Notes: generated from the sequence alone by a model not told the origin. 64,000 nucleotides of DNA from Lihuaxuella thermophila (GCF_900110165.1 NZ_FOCQ01000015.1:1-64000); one strand, 5' to 3'. Positions 43,229-54,208 are shown, counted from the stretch's first letter. A program made the numbers and translations.

Positions 43229-44323
43229 GTGTTGAAACGCTTTGTGCAACTAGCCTTCACTCTGATCGGAGCATCCGCTGGCTACTATCTGGGGCCGAAA
43301 TTTTTCGGGGTGCTTCAAAGATCCTCTCTGAAATTCGGTGAAGTCCCTGCACCTCATTATATAGGCGCCGCTTTAGGTGCAGTCGTCATGTTCGTGGCTA
43401 CCTTCTGGTTCTCGAACAATGTGGTAAAGTGGATTCGTTGGAGTGAAGAGCGCTTGATCAAAATCCCTGCCGCGGATGGTTTGTTTGGGGCTCTGGGATT
43501 GATCTTTGGTCTTATCGTCGCTTTTCTCATTCAACAGCCTCTCTCAACATTGCCGATTCCCGTCGTCAACCGGGTGTTGCCGTTTATCATTTCCGGTTTT
43601 CTCGGTTACCTCGGGTTCAGAGTAGGATATAAGAAACGCGATGAACTAATTTCCATTTTTACACTGGGTCGTCAAGGCAAAGAAGGGCGAAACAAAAAAG
43701 AAGCCCGCGAGGTCTTCGAACATAAAATTTTAGATACCAGTGTCATTATCGACGGGCGCATTGCAGATATCTGCCGGACTGGCTTTTTGGAAGGAACGCT
43801 CGTCATCCCCAGCTTTGTTCTTGAAGAGTTGCAGCATATTGCCGACTCTTCGGACGTATTGAAGCGCAACCGGGGACGCAGAGGTCTGGATATCCTGAAT
43901 AAGATTCAAAAAGAGTCGAATGTAAAAGTGCTCATCTATGAAGGGGACTTTGAGGAAGTAACCGAAGTGGACAGCAAGCTGGTGAAGCTCGCCAAAGTTT
44001 TGTCGGGTAAAGTGGTCACCAATGATTTCAACTTAAATAAGGTTTGCGAGCTGCAAGGCGTCAGCGTGCTGAACATCAACGATTTGGCGAATGCCGTCAA
44101 ACCTGTCGTCCTGCCAGGTGAAGAAATTAACGTTCAGGTCATTAAAGACGGAAAAGAGCATGGTCAGGGCGTTGCTTACCTGGATGACGGCACGATGATT
44201 GTGATCGAAGGCGGACGGGAGTACATCGGAGACAAGATTGACGTGCTGGTCACCAGTGTGTTACAAACTTCAGCAGGGCGTATGATTTTTGCCAAACCGA
44301 AACTGCTTGAACGTGCATTATAA
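43229..44323 (+). CDS. yacL: YacL-type membrane PIN-TRAM protein
   Basis: 364 residues: four N-terminal membrane helices (about 5-130), a PIN nuclease-like domain (ILDTSVIIDGRIADI with the acidic cluster, VTNDFNLNKV) and a C-terminal TRAM RNA-binding domain (PGEEINVQVIKDGKEHGQGV). A membrane-tethered RNase or RNA-binding protein is expected. GTG 43229 behind GAGGAGGTG. TATAAT at 43185 is its likely -10. Confidence 0.92.
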   Translation: MLKRFVQLAFTLIGASAGYYLGPKFFGVLQRSSLKFGEVPAPHYIGAALGAVVMFVATFWFSNNVVKWIRWSEERLIKIPAADGLFGALGLIFGLIVAFLIQQPLSTLPIPVVNRVLPFIISGFLGYLGFRVGYKKRDELISIFTLGRQGKEGRNKKEAREVFEHKILDTSVIIDGRIADICRTGFLEGTLVIPSFVLEELQHIADSSDVLKRNRGRRGLDILNKIQKESNVKVLIYEGDFEEVTEVDSKLVKLAKVLSGKVVTNDFNLNKVCELQGVSVLNINDLANAVKPVVLPGEEINVQVIKDGKEHGQGVAYLDDGTMIVIEGGREYIGDKIDVLVTSVLQTSAGRMIFAKPKLLERAL

Positions 44324-44330
44324 TCCAACA

Positions 44331-44349
44331 TCGGGGTTCGTTTCCCCGA
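44331..44349 (+). terminator. weak hairpin after yacL
   Basis: TCGGGG-TTCGTTT-CCCCGA, 6 bp, no T-run. Probably partial termination only. Confidence 0.4.
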
Positions 44350-44505
44350 TCCTCGGCATCCCGCAGGGGACAGAAGCGCCTCAAACCGCACCGGAATGTG
44401 CTTCTCCCCCATGGGGATCAAACAATTCGACTTCGTTTTTCAACCAGCCCGTATCGGTTTTATGAAAGCCGACGGGCATTGCTGTGTCTGAAAGGAGATA
44501 ACTTT

Positions 44506-45195
44506 GTGAGTGTGGGCGTAATCATCCCGGCAGCGGGGCAGGGAAAGCGGATGGGGACCAAGGAAAGCAAACAGTTTTTATTCTTAGATGATCAACCGGT
44601 CCTCCTCCATACTTTGCGCGTCTTTGAAACGCATCCGGAAGTTGGGGAAATCGTTGTGGTTACCCGCGAAAACGAGATCGGGCGCGTCACCGGCCTCGTG
44701 GAAAAAGCCGGCCTGAAAAAGGTAACCAAGGTGACCGTTGGAGGCAGAGAGAGGCAGGAGAGCGTCTACCAAGGGCTAAAGTGGTTGACCGCGGAATGGG
44801 TATTGGTTCATGACGCGGTCCGCCCCTTTGTCAGCCATGAGGCGATTTCGCGTCTGCTTACGGTTGTCCGCATGCACGGAGCTGCGATTCTGGCTGTCCC
44901 CGTGAAAGATACGGTCAAACAGGTGGATTCTGCCGGGATTGTCGAAATGACCCCGGATCGAAACCGTTTGTGGGCGGTGCAAACTCCGCAGGCGTTTCGG
45001 ACGGACCTATTGCGCGAAGCACACGAGCAGGCGGCGGGACAGGAACGTACCGTCACTGACGACTCCATGCTGGTTGAACTGTTGGGCATTGATGTCCGGG
45101 TGGTCGAAGGAGAATATACCAATATCAAGCTGACCACGCCGGATGATCTCATATTGGCTGAAGCGATTTATCAAATGAGGAGAAACAAAGCATGA
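44506..45195 (+). CDS. ispD: 2-C-methyl-D-erythritol 4-phosphate cytidylyltransferase
   Basis: 229 residues, nucleotidyltransferase fold with [11 protein letters not shown] (CTP site), [11 protein letters not shown] and [10 protein letters not shown] near the end. Third enzyme of the MEP isoprenoid pathway. GTG 44506 follows AAAGGAG. It overlaps ispF by 4 bases. Confidence 0.96.
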   Translation: MSVGVIIPAAGQGKRMGTKESKQFLFLDDQPVLLHTLRVFETHPEVGEIVVVTRENEIGRVTGLVEKAGLKKVTKVTVGGRERQESVYQGLKWLTAEWVLVHDAVRPFVSHEAISRLLTVVRMHGAAILAVPVKDTVKQVDSAGIVEMTPDRNRLWAVQTPQAFRTDLLREAHEQAAGQERTVTDDSMLVELLGIDVRVVEGEYTNIKLTTPDDLILAEAIYQMRRNKA

Positions 45196-45674
45196 TTCGA
45201 ATTGGACAAGGATTTGACGTGCATCAATTGGGTGAAAACCGGCCGCTCATCATTGGAGGGGTAACGATTCCTTATGAGAAAGGGCTGATCGGCCACTCCG
45301 ATGCCGATGTTCTCTTACATACGATTTGTGATGCCATTTTGGGTGCCCTCGCCCTGGGGGATATCGGCCGGCATTTCCCGGACACAGATCCTGAGTACAA
45401 AGGAGCGGATAGTGCCGAGCTGCTCAAAGTCGTGTGGAACTTAGCCAAGGAGAGGGGCTACCGTCTGGGGAACGCAGATGCCACCATCATCGCCCAAAAG
45501 CCGAAAATGGCTCCTTATATTCCGCAGATGCGCGAACGGATTGCGGAACTGTTAGAGACGGACATCGACCGGGTCAATGTAAAGGCGACGACAACGGAGA
45601 AATTGGGCTTTACCGGCCGTGAAGAGGGAATCGCCGCGATGGCTGTCGTTTGCCTAGTAAAAAATGAAGTCTAG
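45192..45674 (+). CDS. ispF: 2-C-methyl-D-erythritol 2,4-cyclodiphosphate synthase
   Basis: 160 residues. Metal ligands in FDVHQL and HSDADVLLH, and the signature [19 protein letters not shown]. It cyclises the product of IspE, two steps after IspD, and is coupled to ispD. Confidence 0.97.
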   Translation: MIRIGQGFDVHQLGENRPLIIGGVTIPYEKGLIGHSDADVLLHTICDAILGALALGDIGRHFPDTDPEYKGADSAELLKVVWNLAKERGYRLGNADATIIAQKPKMAPYIPQMRERIAELLETDIDRVNVKATTTEKLGFTGREEGIAAMAVVCLVKNEV

Positions 45675-45708
45675 GAAAAACTAACTACCGGGGAGGCAAC
45701 GAAGAAAG

Positions 45709-47193
45709 ATGGCAACAGTTCGAACACGTTATGCGCCAAGCCCGACCGGCCACTTGCATATCGGAGGGGCAAGGACGGCATTATTCAGCTATTTACTCGC
45801 GAAAAAACACGGCGGACAGTTTATCGTGCGCATTGAAGATACGGATACGGAACGGAACATCGAAGGCGCAGCCGATAAGCAGATGGCCATGTTGAAGTGG
45901 CTCGGAATCGAGTGGGATGAGTCCGTCGATGTCGGCGGCCCTTACGGCCCTTATCGCTGTATGGAACGGATGGACATCTACAAAAAATATGTGGACCAAT
46001 TGCTGGCTGAAGGCAAGGCATATTATAGTTACAGTACTCCGGAAGAACGGGAAAAAGAGAGACAAGAGCAGCTGGCGCGCGGGGAAACGCCGAAATACAG
46101 CGGGTGGGACCGTGACTTGACACCTGAACAGAGAGCAAAATTTGAGGCAGAAGGCCGGGTTCCCAGCGTTCGTTTCAAAGTGCCTGAAGGAAAAACGCTG
46201 GTTTTTGACGATGCGATCCGGGGAAGAGTTGTGTTTGAATCCGATGATATCGGTGATTTTGTCATCATGCGCCCGGATGGCCGGCCCACTTACAACTTTG
46301 CGGTCGTCGTCGACGACGCGTTGATGAAAATTACGCATGTGATCCGGGGAGAGGAACATCTCTCCAATACGCCCAAACAATTGTTGATCTATGAAGCGCT
46401 TGGATTTGAGGTGCCCGAGTTCGCCCATGTTCCGTTGATCCTTAACGCGGAAGGGAAAAAGATGAGCAAACGGGATGAAACGATCATCCAATTTATTGAC
46501 CAGTATAAAGAACTCGGTTATCTGCCGGAAGCAATCGTCAACTTTATTGCCCTGTTGGGCTGGGCTCCCGAAGGGGAAGAAGAGATTTTCTCCCTGCAAG
46601 AGCTTACGCAAATCTTCTCTCTGGAACGTGTGTCCAAGGCCCCTGCCGTGTTTGATACCGGCAAACTGAAATGGATGAACGGCCAATATATTAAAAAAGC
46701 CCCGCTGGAAAGAGTTGCCGCCCTCGCTTTTCCCTATCTGGAGAAGGCAGGCTGCATCGAATCGCCTTTGTCACCCGAGAGAAAAGAATGGGTCACGCGT
46801 GTGGTCAGCCTTTATCAGGAGCAATTGGAAGAAATCTCGCAAATCGTAGAGCTGTCGGACCTCTTTTTCCAAGAGGAGATGATCTACTCGGATGAAGCGA
46901 AAGAAGTTCTTGCGGGAGAACAGGTTCCGGGTGTTTTGCAGGCATTCCTCAAGCAACTGAAGGAAGTCCGCGAACTCGATGCGGACCAAGTGAAAGCGAT
47001 GTTCAAACAGGTGCAAAAAGAGACCGGGTGTAAAGGAAAGCAGCTCTTTATGCCGATCCGTGCAGCGGTGACCGGCGTGGTTCACGGTCCGGACTTAAGG
47101 GAAACCATCGCTCTTTTGGGAGCCGAAACGGTAACGGCCCGGGTACAGTCGTTGATTGACAATTACGAAGTCTTATTGGAAAATAAGCGGTAA
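45709..47193 (+). CDS. gltX: glutamyl-tRNA synthetase
   Basis: 494 residues, class I synthetase with HIGGARTA (HIGH motif), KKMSKRD (KMSKS motif) and the Glu-specific [19 protein letters not shown]. It probably also charges tRNA-Gln in organisms that use the GatCAB pathway. GGGGAGG 10 or so bases before ATG. Confidence 0.97.
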   Translation: MATVRTRYAPSPTGHLHIGGARTALFSYLLAKKHGGQFIVRIEDTDTERNIEGAADKQMAMLKWLGIEWDESVDVGGPYGPYRCMERMDIYKKYVDQLLAEGKAYYSYSTPEEREKERQEQLARGETPKYSGWDRDLTPEQRAKFEAEGRVPSVRFKVPEGKTLVFDDAIRGRVVFESDDIGDFVIMRPDGRPTYNFAVVVDDALMKITHVIRGEEHLSNTPKQLLIYEALGFEVPEFAHVPLILNAEGKKMSKRDETIIQFIDQYKELGYLPEAIVNFIALLGWAPEGEEEIFSLQELTQIFSLERVSKAPAVFDTGKLKWMNGQYIKKAPLERVAALAFPYLEKAGCIESPLSPERKEWVTRVVSLYQEQLEEISQIVELSDLFFQEEMIYSDEAKEVLAGEQVPGVLQAFLKQLKEVRELDADQVKAMFKQVQKETGCKGKQLFMPIRAAVTGVVHGPDLRETIALLGAETVTARVQSLIDNYEVLLENKR

Positions 47194-47247
47194 GAACCCT
47201 GTAACCGAAAAGAACATTTTCATGTTTGAGCATAGAATAATTTAAAA

Positions 47248-47506
47248 TGCGATGATTGGGAGAGTAAGGAACAAGCGCCGGGATTACAGAGAGGGGCTGT
47301 TCGCTGAAAAGGCTCCATTCCGGCTGTTCCCGAAGTGCCCCCATGAGCTGTCCCTCTGAAATGGTTGAAGTGCCAGAGTAGGAAGGTCCGGTCCCCGCCG
47401 TTATAAGGGCCCTGAGAGGAATTCACTTTTGGTGAATTCAAGCAGAGTGGAACCGCGGAAATGAAACCCGTCTCTGCAGCGCTTCAGCTGCGGAGGCTTT
47501 TTTATT
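47248..47506 (+). promoter_or_regulatory. Cys T-box riboswitch controlling cysE-cysS
   Basis: Conserved T-box AGAGTGGAACCGCGG at 47444-47458, a stem I region (47248-47380) with the AGAGA-type motif near 47289, and specifier triplet TGC (Cys) at 47371-47373, followed by terminator GTCTCTGCAGC/GCTGCGGAGGC and T6 (47470-47503). Uncharged tRNA-Cys would stabilise the antiterminator and turn on cysE and cysS. The specifier identity is inferred from position and from the genes controlled. Confidence 0.9.
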
Positions 47507-47655
47507 CTGTCAAACCGTCTCATACAGGGTTTGGTCAACCGGATTCAGGCGATGGGTCTTTCGCATGTGGTTGCCCCGGAAAACTGGAGCGGAGGGCAAA
47601 ACGGTTGGAATCCGTATCAATTTCAATCAAATGAAGTGAGGGGAGAAACCAAACC

Positions 47656-48396
47656 ATGTCACTCGTGAATAAATTGACAGAAATCCGTAGGACGCTTCAA
47701 TCGGATATTCAAGCTGTATTTGACAGGGACCCGGCAGCCAGAAGCACCTTGGAAGTCGTTCTCACTTATTCCGGTTTGCACGCTATCTGGGCTCACCGGT
47801 TCGCTCATTTTTTTTACCGGAGACGCTGGTTCCTCACCGCCAGAATCATTTCGCAGGTCAGCCGCTTTTTTACAGGGATTGAGATCCATCCGGGCGCCAA
47901 GATCGGCCGGGGGGTTTTCATCGATCACGGAATGGGTGTGGTGATCGGTGAAACCTGTGAGATCGGGAACCATGTGACCATTTATCAAGGAGTGACCTTG
48001 GGCGGGACAGGAAAGGAAAAGGGAAAACGACATCCTACGATTGAAGATCATGTGATGATCGCCTCCGGTGCGAAGGTATTGGGTTCGATTCGCGTGGGAC
48101 GCTGCGCCAAGATCGGTGCCGGTTCCGTCGTATTGCGTGAAGTGCCGCCCAACTCCACGGTGGTAGGGGTTCCCGGCCGTGTGGTGATTCAGGACGGAGT
48201 TCGTGTGCAGACGGATCTGGACCAGGTCAACTTGCCTGACCCGGTTGAAAAAATGTTCCGCGCGATGCAAGCCGAAATCAACGCATTACGGGACGAAATC
48301 GAACGATTGAAACAAGGGGCAAAAACAGATGAGCCCCCGAGTAGTCAAGGAGGACCCAACCAAGATGACACTAAGGCTTTACAATACTCTGACTAA
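47656..48396 (+). CDS. cysE: serine O-acetyltransferase
   Basis: 246 residues. Left-handed beta-helix acyltransferase with hexapeptide repeats ([34 protein letters not shown]) and the catalytic His pair. It makes O-acetylserine, the carbon skeleton of cysteine. Its polar tail (after about residue 215) overlaps the start region of cysS. Regulated by the T-box upstream. Confidence 0.96.
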   Translation: MSLVNKLTEIRRTLQSDIQAVFDRDPAARSTLEVVLTYSGLHAIWAHRFAHFFYRRRWFLTARIISQVSRFFTGIEIHPGAKIGRGVFIDHGMGVVIGETCEIGNHVTIYQGVTLGGTGKEKGKRHPTIEDHVMIASGAKVLGSIRVGRCAKIGAGSVVLREVPPNSTVVGVPGRVVIQDGVRVQTDLDQVNLPDPVEKMFRAMQAEINALRDEIERLKQGAKTDEPPSSQGGPNQDDTKALQYSD

Positions 48397-49765
48397 GAAA
48401 AAAGAGGAATTAAAACCCCTTACAGAGGGGGAAATAAAAATGTATGTATGCGGTCCGACCGTATACAATTATATTCACATCGGAAATGCGCGCGTCTTTG
48501 TTTTTTACGATGTGGTCCGCCGCTATTTGCGCCATCTCGGTTACAAAGTCACCTATGTGCAAAACTTTACCGATGTGGATGACCGCTTGATCCAAGCGTC
48601 CAAAGAGACCGGAGTACCGGTCCCGGAAATTGCCGAACGCTTCATCCAGGCCTATTTTGAAGATATGGATGCGCTTGGAGTGGAAAGGGCGGACTTTCAT
48701 CCGCGGGCGACCGAACACATCGCCGAAATGATCGAGGCGGTCCAGGTGTTGCTCGATAATGGATATGCTTATGAAAAAGACGGAGATGTTTACTTCAGAA
48801 CCCTCGCCAAAAAAGATTACGGCAAACTGTCGCACCAATCGCTCGATGAACTGAAAGCGGGGGCGCGCATTGAAGTGAACGAGCGGAAGGAACATCCTCT
48901 TGATTTTGCTCTGTGGAAGGCGGCAAAACCCGGAGAGATCAGTTGGGACACACCCTGGGGGCCCGGCAGGCCCGGCTGGCATCTGGAATGCTCGGCCATG
49001 TCCCGCAAATACCTGGGGGATACTTTAGATATCCATGCCGGCGGGATGGACCTCTGCTTTCCCCATCATGAAAACGAAATCGCCCAGAGTGAAGCTTGGA
49101 CCGGAAAACCATTTGTCCGGTATTGGCTCCATAACGGGTATATCAATATGGGCCATGAAAAAATGTCAAAATCCCTGGGCAATGTGAAGCTGGTTATCGA
49201 CCTGAGAAAGGAATATACTCCTCAGGCGATCCGTTATCTCCTTCTTTCCTCCCATTACCGCAACCCGATTCAATTCAGCAAAGAGATCATGCATCAGGCG
49301 GAGGGGAGCGTGGAACGGATCCGCACGGCTGTCGCCAATATCAAACATCGCAAAAAGGCGGCATTGGAAGGGGAGCCTGCACAGGAATTGACACGTAACC
49401 TGGAGTCCCTTTCGGAACAGTTTCACACCGAGATGAATGATGATTTGAACACCGCCAACGCGATCAGCGTCCTTTTTGAAGCAGTAAAGCTGGCCAATGA
49501 ATGGGTGGCCCAACCGGTCGTCTCCGAAGGGTCGCTGGATGCCCTGCTCAGCTGGTTCAAAACGTACGGCAGCCAGATTCTCGGACTGGTGGATGTGGAA
49601 ACGGAAGAAATCCTGGATGCCGAAGTTGAAGCCCTCATCGAAGAGCGCCAACAAGCGAGAAAAGAGCGCAACTTTGCCCGTGCCGATGAGATTCGCGACT
49701 TATTGTCAGCAAAGGGGATTATCTTGGAAGACACCCCGCAAGGAGTCAGATGGAGAAGAAAATGA
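48365..49765 (+). CDS. cysS: cysteinyl-tRNA synthetase
   Basis: 466 residues, class [11 protein letters not shown] (HIGH motif), zinc ligands CGPTV, CSAMS, and HHENE, and [11 protein letters not shown] 48365 follows AAGGAGG by 8 bases and overlaps the cysE end by 32 bases. Charges tRNA-Cys, the ligand of the T-box. Confidence 0.97.
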   Translation: MTLRLYNTLTKKKEELKPLTEGEIKMYVCGPTVYNYIHIGNARVFVFYDVVRRYLRHLGYKVTYVQNFTDVDDRLIQASKETGVPVPEIAERFIQAYFEDMDALGVERADFHPRATEHIAEMIEAVQVLLDNGYAYEKDGDVYFRTLAKKDYGKLSHQSLDELKAGARIEVNERKEHPLDFALWKAAKPGEISWDTPWGPGRPGWHLECSAMSRKYLGDTLDIHAGGMDLCFPHHENEIAQSEAWTGKPFVRYWLHNGYINMGHEKMSKSLGNVKLVIDLRKEYTPQAIRYLLLSSHYRNPIQFSKEIMHQAEGSVERIRTAVANIKHRKKAALEGEPAQELTRNLESLSEQFHTEMNDDLNTANAISVLFEAVKLANEWVAQPVVSEGSLDALLSWFKTYGSQILGLVDVETEEILDAEVEALIEERQQARKERNFARADEIRDLLSAKGIILEDTPQGVRWRRK

Positions 49766-50199
49766 GCGATGTTTTGCTGGGAATGACCGGGACGGGGCTC
49801 ACCAGACCTCCCGGTGAACTGAACCCCTTGCTGCTCGCCTATTTGGGAGATGCTGTTTATGAAGTTTTTGTCCGCTACCATCTGGTGGCGAAAGGGATGC
49901 TTCGTCCCCGGGACCTGCAACGGGAGGCGACGCGGTATGTTTCCGCGGTGGCACAGGCGAAGGCCGGGCGACAGATTGAATCTTTTCTCACAGAGGAAGA
50001 AATGAACATCCTGAAAAGAGGGCGCAACGCGAAATCGGGCAGTATCCCCAAAAACACCAAAATCTCCGATTATCGGTACAGTACGGGCTTAGAAGCGCTG
50101 ATTGGCTACTTATACGCATCAGGCAACGAACAAAGATTGCAAGAGATTATGGAGCAATTGCTCACGCATGTAGAGAAAGGAAAGGCGCAAGATGAGTAA
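49750..50199 (+). CDS. mrnC: mini-ribonuclease III
   Basis: 149 residues. RNase III catalytic domain without the dsRNA-binding domain: [18 protein letters not shown] (catalytic Asp) and [13 protein letters not shown] (catalytic Glu). It matures 23S rRNA. Starts inside the end of cysS. Confidence 0.95.
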   Translation: MEKKMSDVLLGMTGTGLTRPPGELNPLLLAYLGDAVYEVFVRYHLVAKGMLRPRDLQREATRYVSAVAQAKAGRQIESFLTEEEMNILKRGRNAKSGSIPKNTKISDYRYSTGLEALIGYLYASGNEQRLQEIMEQLLTHVEKGKAQDE

Positions 50200-50929
50200 T
50201 TGGATACTGGGAAGGCACTCCGTCCTGGAAGCGGTTCGGTCGGGAAGGCCAATTGAAAAAGTTTTACTCGCCGAAGGTATACAAACGAAAAACATCCAAG
50301 AGCTGCTGAAGCAAGTGCAGGAACAGAAGATCCCGTTTCAGCGGGTGCCCCGTCCAAAGTTGGACCAGCTGGCCGGCGGAGGCAATCATCAGGGGGTGAT
50401 GGCCCAGGTTGCCGCATACGGTTATGTGGAGGTGGATGAGCTGTTTCAACGGGCGGAAAAAAGAGGTGAACCTCCGTTTTTTCTCCTGCTCGATGGAATT
50501 GAAGATCCACATAACCTCGGTTCCATTTTACGTACGGCAGATGCCGCCGGGGTGCATGGAGTGATTATCCCGAAGCGGAGGGCAGTCGGATTGACGGCGG
50601 TGGTGGCCAAGACATCAGCAGGTGCGATCGAGCATGTGCCGGTGGCGAAGGTGACGAACCTGAACCGGACAGCTGATGAACTGAAAGAGCGTGGAGTGTG
50701 GCTGGTCGGGAGCGACGGTAGAGCTGAGCAAGAATATACTCAAGTCGATTATTCCGGGCCGGTCGCTCTGGTCATCGGGAGCGAGGGCCAGGGGATGAGC
50801 CGCCTGATGAAACAGAAGTGTGATTTTTTGGTGAGATTGCCCATGATGGGCCGCGTCACTTCGCTCAATGCATCTGTCGCTGCCGCGCTGCTCATGTATG
50901 AAGTGTTGCGGGGCCGGAAGGAAAAATGA
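50192..50929 (+). CDS. rlmB: 23S rRNA 2'-O-methyltransferase, SPOUT/TrmH family
   Basis: 245 residues. Substrate-binding N-terminal domain (WILGRHSVLEAVRSG), then SPOUT motifs 1-3: DPHNLGSILRTADAAGVHG, LVIGSEGQGMS and TSLNASVAAALLMYE. Expected to methylate G2251-type sites. Overlaps mrnC by 8 bases and rae1 by 4. Confidence 0.94.
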   Translation: MSNWILGRHSVLEAVRSGRPIEKVLLAEGIQTKNIQELLKQVQEQKIPFQRVPRPKLDQLAGGGNHQGVMAQVAAYGYVEVDELFQRAEKRGEPPFFLLLDGIEDPHNLGSILRTADAAGVHGVIIPKRRAVGLTAVVAKTSAGAIEHVPVAKVTNLNRTADELKERGVWLVGSDGRAEQEYTQVDYSGPVALVIGSEGQGMSRLMKQKCDFLVRLPMMGRVTSLNASVAAALLMYEVLRGRKEK

Positions 50930-51447
50930 TGCGGCAAGAAGAATGGTTGGTCGTTGACGGATACAACGTCATCGGTGCAGATGCCCGGGTGCGTTGGAAT
51001 CCGTCCAACCTTGAGGCAGAGCGGGACAAGCTGATCCGTGATCTCTCTGAGTACCAGGCGATGACGGGACGACGGGTTTTCCTGGTGTTCGATGCCCACT
51101 TGACCCCGGGAGCGCAAGTAAAAGACGTTCGGGAGCAAATCACCGTTTATTACACCAGACGGGATGAGACCGCCGATGAATGGATCGAACGATTTGTCAA
51201 ACAAAATAAAAACCCGTACCGCCGGATCTATGTGGCCACTTCCGATTACCTGGAGCAGCGGATGGTGTTTGGTCAAGGAGCTTACCGCATTTCCTCGCGG
51301 GAATTGCTGCAGGAGATTCGAATCGCCAAACAGAAATTGAGTGAAAAATTGCGAAAAAATGAGTATGAGCGTCAAAGAAATACATTAGGTGAAAGATTAA
51401 GCGAAGATCTGCAGCAAAAACTTGAAAAATGGAGGAGGAAAAAATAG
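50926..51447 (+). CDS. rae1: Rae1 (YacP), ribosome-associated endoribonuclease
   Basis: 173 residues, NYN/PIN-like nuclease: EWLVVDGYNVIGA with the first Asp, ADEWIERFV and VATSDYLEQR complete the acidic site. Rae1 enters the ribosomal A site and cleaves mRNA. A basic C-terminal tail is present. Confidence 0.92.
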   Translation: MMRQEEWLVVDGYNVIGADARVRWNPSNLEAERDKLIRDLSEYQAMTGRRVFLVFDAHLTPGAQVKDVREQITVYYTRRDETADEWIERFVKQNKNPYRRIYVATSDYLEQRMVFGQGAYRISSRELLQEIRIAKQKLSEKLRKNEYERQRNTLGERLSEDLQQKLEKWRRKK

Positions 51448-51455
51448 GAGAAAAA

Positions 51456-51485
51456 TTGACGTTTTTGTTTCAGTTCAGATATAAT
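51456..51485 (+). promoter_or_regulatory. sigma-A promoter of sigH
   Basis: TTGACG (51456-51461), 18-base spacer, TATAAT (51480-51485). Confidence 0.85.
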
Positions 51486-51529
51486 AACCTTACTATGGGC
51501 TTCTAGGCTACATGTCGGGAGGGAAAGCG

Positions 51530-52195
51530 GTGAGTGTAAACCTGCAATCTACTAATTCGACCGATTACGAGAAGATGGTAGACTATGAGGCATTGGCCGA
51601 CGAAGAGCTGGTAGATGGCGTACGTGTGGGTGACAGCGAAGCTCTCGAATACTTGATTAATAAGTACAAAAATTTTGTCAGGGCGAAGGCCAGATCATAC
51701 TTCTTGATCGGTGCTGACCATGAAGACATCGTTCAAGAAGGCATGATCGGCCTTTATAAAGCGATTCGTGATTTTCGCGGTGACAAGCTGGCATCATTTA
51801 AAGCTTTTGCTGAATTATGTATTACGCGCCAAATTATCACTGCAATCAAGACAGCTACTCGTCAGAAACACATTCCGCTCAACTCTTATGTGTCATTGGA
51901 CAAGCCGGCATATGATGAAGATTCGGATCGAACCCTGCTGGATAAAATACCGGGAACGCGTTCAAATCCCGAAGAGATTTACATCAATCGGGAAGAATAC
52001 GACGATATTGAGGATAAAATATCGAAAATTTTAAGTGATTTAGAACGCAAGGTTTTGATGTTATATCTGGACGGGCGCTCTTATCAGGAAATCGCCGTCG
52101 ACTTAAATCGACATGTCAAATCGATCGATAACGCATTGCAACGTGTGAAGAGAAAACTTGAAAAATACCTTGCGCTCAGGGAAGTCTCTATGTAA
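51530..52195 (+). CDS. sigH: RNA polymerase sigma-H
   Basis: 221 residues of the sigma-70 family: region 2 (YLINKYKNFVRAKARSYF, DHEDIVQEGMIGLYKAI) and region 4 (LDGRSYQEIAVDLNRHVKSI). SigH starts the sporulation programme; its presence supports a spore-former. GTG 51530 follows GGGAGGG. The upstream ATG 51512 lies before that site. Confidence 0.95.
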   Translation: MSVNLQSTNSTDYEKMVDYEALADEELVDGVRVGDSEALEYLINKYKNFVRAKARSYFLIGADHEDIVQEGMIGLYKAIRDFRGDKLASFKAFAELCITRQIITAIKTATRQKHIPLNSYVSLDKPAYDEDSDRTLLDKIPGTRSNPEEIYINREEYDDIEDKISKILSDLERKVLMLYLDGRSYQEIAVDLNRHVKSIDNALQRVKRKLEKYLALREVSM

Positions 52196-52208
52196 GGAAT
52201 CAACGGAA

Positions 52209-52238
52209 GAAACAGGTGGCGGCCTGTTTCTTTTTGTT
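52209..52238 (+). terminator. Rho-independent terminator of sigH
   Basis: GAAACAGG-TGGCGG-CCTGTTTC-TTTTTG. Confidence 0.92.
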
Positions 52239-52455
52239 TAGTTCGACAAAAATCATCATAGTCCTCTTTTGATGATCAAAAAATGTCGGCGATAAATGTT
52301 GACAAATTTGAGAACAAACCTTGAGAGAACACAGGGTTTTTACAAGAGTGGATAAAAAAGGATATGAAACGAACCGTTCAGCACATGTTCCTTATGCTGA
52401 AGTTTAGAATCTCCTTGTTTCTGTCAATAATGGTAGAGCGAGACGGGGATGTGCG

Positions 52456-52484
52456 TTGACAGAAAGTATCCGTTATGATAATGT
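52456..52484 (+). promoter_or_regulatory. sigma-A promoter of rpmG-secE-nusG
   Basis: TTGACA (52456-52461), 17-base spacer, TAATGT (52479-52484), in the otherwise empty 310-bp gap after sigH. Confidence 0.8.
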
Positions 52485-52549
52485 ATTTTGGGTATTCTTT
52501 AGTTAAACTTACATGATCGGTGATTTAAAAGAATAGGGGAGGTGTCGGC

Positions 52550-52699
52550 ATGCGGGTGAACATCACTTTGGCTTGCACGGAATGTCGCAATCGTAACTAC
52601 GCGCTGACAAAAAACAAACGGAAGCATCCGGATCGTATGGAACTCCGTAAATATTGCCCCCGTTGCAATGCCCATACCGTACATCGGGAAACAAAATAA
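52550..52699 (+). CDS. rpmG: 50S ribosomal protein L33, zinc type
   Basis: 49 residues: [20 protein letters not shown] and [14 protein letters not shown]; two CxxC pairs bind zinc. ATG 52550 after GGGGAGGTG. Classic position before secE. Confidence 0.95.
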   Translation: MRVNITLACTECRNRNYALTKNKRKHPDRMELRKYCPRCNAHTVHRETK

Positions 52700-52736
52700 T
52701 TTGCTTTAATCCTCTAGGAAAGATGGGGGTGACAGC

Positions 52737-52958
52737 ATGGCAATACTTTCAAACATCGGACGCGGGATTCGGAAAAGCGTGAGCGGGACGGCCGGCTTTT
52801 TCCGCGGCAGTGTTCAAGAATTGAAAAAAGTTCGCTGGCCGAGCCGGCAGGAAATGGTCAGCTACACACTGGTCGTTATTGTTACCGTCGTCATACTTGC
52901 TGTCTTTTTCTTCTTGATCGATACCGGGCTGATCAGTCTGCTCAATCTGATCAAGTAG
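52737..52958 (+). CDS. secE: SecE, preprotein translocase subunit
   Basis: 73 residues: amphipathic helix with FFRGSVQELKKVRWPSRQEM and one membrane helix (VVIVTVVILAVFFFLID). Clamps SecY. Confidence 0.95.
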   Translation: MAILSNIGRGIRKSVSGTAGFFRGSVQELKKVRWPSRQEMVSYTLVVIVTVVILAVFFFLIDTGLISLLNLIK

Positions 52959-53010
52959 GCGTAAGAAACTTAAGCGTCATAAGGGGGGACAGGGTTAAGC
53001 CCTGAAGAGC

Positions 53011-53544
53011 ATGGAGAAGAATTGGTATGTGGTTCACACATATTCCGGTTACGAGAACAAGGTGAAAACCAACCTGGAAAAGCGGGTCCGCTCCATGGAC
53101 ATGGAGGATAAAATCTTCCGCGTCCTGGTCCCGATGGAAGAAGAAGTGGAGCATAAAGATGGGAAAAAGAAAACCGTCATGCGCAAAGTGTTTCCGGGTT
53201 ATGTTCTGGTTGAGATGATCATGACCGATGACTCGTGGTATGTCGTGCGGAACACGCCTGGTGTGACCGGCTTTGTAGGTTCTTCCGGGGCTGGTTCAAA
53301 ACCGACTCCCCTTATGCCGGAAGAGGTAAATGCGATCTTACGCCAAATGGGTATGGAAGAACCCCGCGCAATTGTGGATTTTGCTGCGGGTGAAAATGTA
53401 AGGGTGAAAGAAGGGCCGTTTGCCAATTTTGTCGGAACGATCGAGGAAATCGATGTGAACCGCTCCAAACTAAAAGTGCTCGTCAATATGTTTGGGCGCG
53501 AAACCCCGGTCGAACTGGAGTTCTTTCAAGTGGAAAAAGTTTGA
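53011..53544 (+). CDS. nusG: NusG, transcription factor
   Basis: 177 residues: NGN domain (WYVVHTYSGYENKVKTNLEK, GYVLVEM) and C-terminal KOW domain (VKEGPFANFVGTIEEID). Links RNA polymerase to Rho or ribosome. Confidence 0.97.
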   Translation: MEKNWYVVHTYSGYENKVKTNLEKRVRSMDMEDKIFRVLVPMEEEVEHKDGKKKTVMRKVFPGYVLVEMIMTDDSWYVVRNTPGVTGFVGSSGAGSKPTPLMPEEVNAILRQMGMEEPRAIVDFAAGENVRVKEGPFANFVGTIEEIDVNRSKLKVLVNMFGRETPVELEFFQVEKV

Positions 53545-53702
53545 TGAAGGCAAACCTTGTCTGTCTGACTGGGTTGTGGTAAAGTATTACTGTTTGTTAC
53601 CCCCGTCTTTGGGGCGAGCGCAAGCCCGCGTTTCCGGGAGCTTGCCTTACCGTGGGAGGGTTAACCCCGCGAAAACCACATGTTTGAAGGAGGTTGGTTA
53701 GC

Positions 53703-54128
53703 GTGGCCAAAAAAGTGATTAAAGTGGTCAAGCTGCAGATTCCCGCTGGAAAAGCCAATCCGGCACCGCCTGTAGGCCCGGCTCTGGGTGCGGCAGGTGT
53801 AAACATCATGGCCTTCTGTAAAGAATTTAATGCTCGTACTGCTGACCAGGCAGGCCTGATTATTCCGGTTGAAATCACGGTATTTGAAGACCGTTCGTTC
53901 ACTTTTATCACCAAAACGCCTCCGGCTGCCGTTCTGCTGAAAAAAGCGGCAGGAATCGAATCCGGTTCCGGAGAGCCCAACAAGAAAAAAGTAGCGACCG
54001 TCAAACGCGATAAAGTGCGTGAAATCGCGGAGCTTAAAATGCCCGACCTCAACGCGGCCAGCGTGGAAGCTGCCATGCGCATGGTTGAGGGAACGGCCCG
54101 CAGCATGGGAATTGTGATCGAAGACTGA
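53703..54128 (+). CDS. rplK: 50S ribosomal protein L11
   Basis: 141 residues: [20 protein letters not shown] binding 23S rRNA GTPase centre; C-terminal [22 protein letters not shown] 53703 behind AAGGAGG. The 158-bp gap after nusG is GC-rich with a hairpin-prone stretch but no gene. Confidence 0.97.
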   Translation: MAKKVIKVVKLQIPAGKANPAPPVGPALGAAGVNIMAFCKEFNARTADQAGLIIPVEITVFEDRSFTFITKTPPAAVLLKKAAGIESGSGEPNKKKVATVKRDKVREIAELKMPDLNAASVEAAMRMVEGTARSMGIVIED

Positions 54129-54208
54129 TAAAGCCGGCTGCAAACGCCACTAGCAGTTCAGGCTTGTGGGAGGATCATCCGCTACGACCACGAAGGGAGG
54201 AAATCGCT

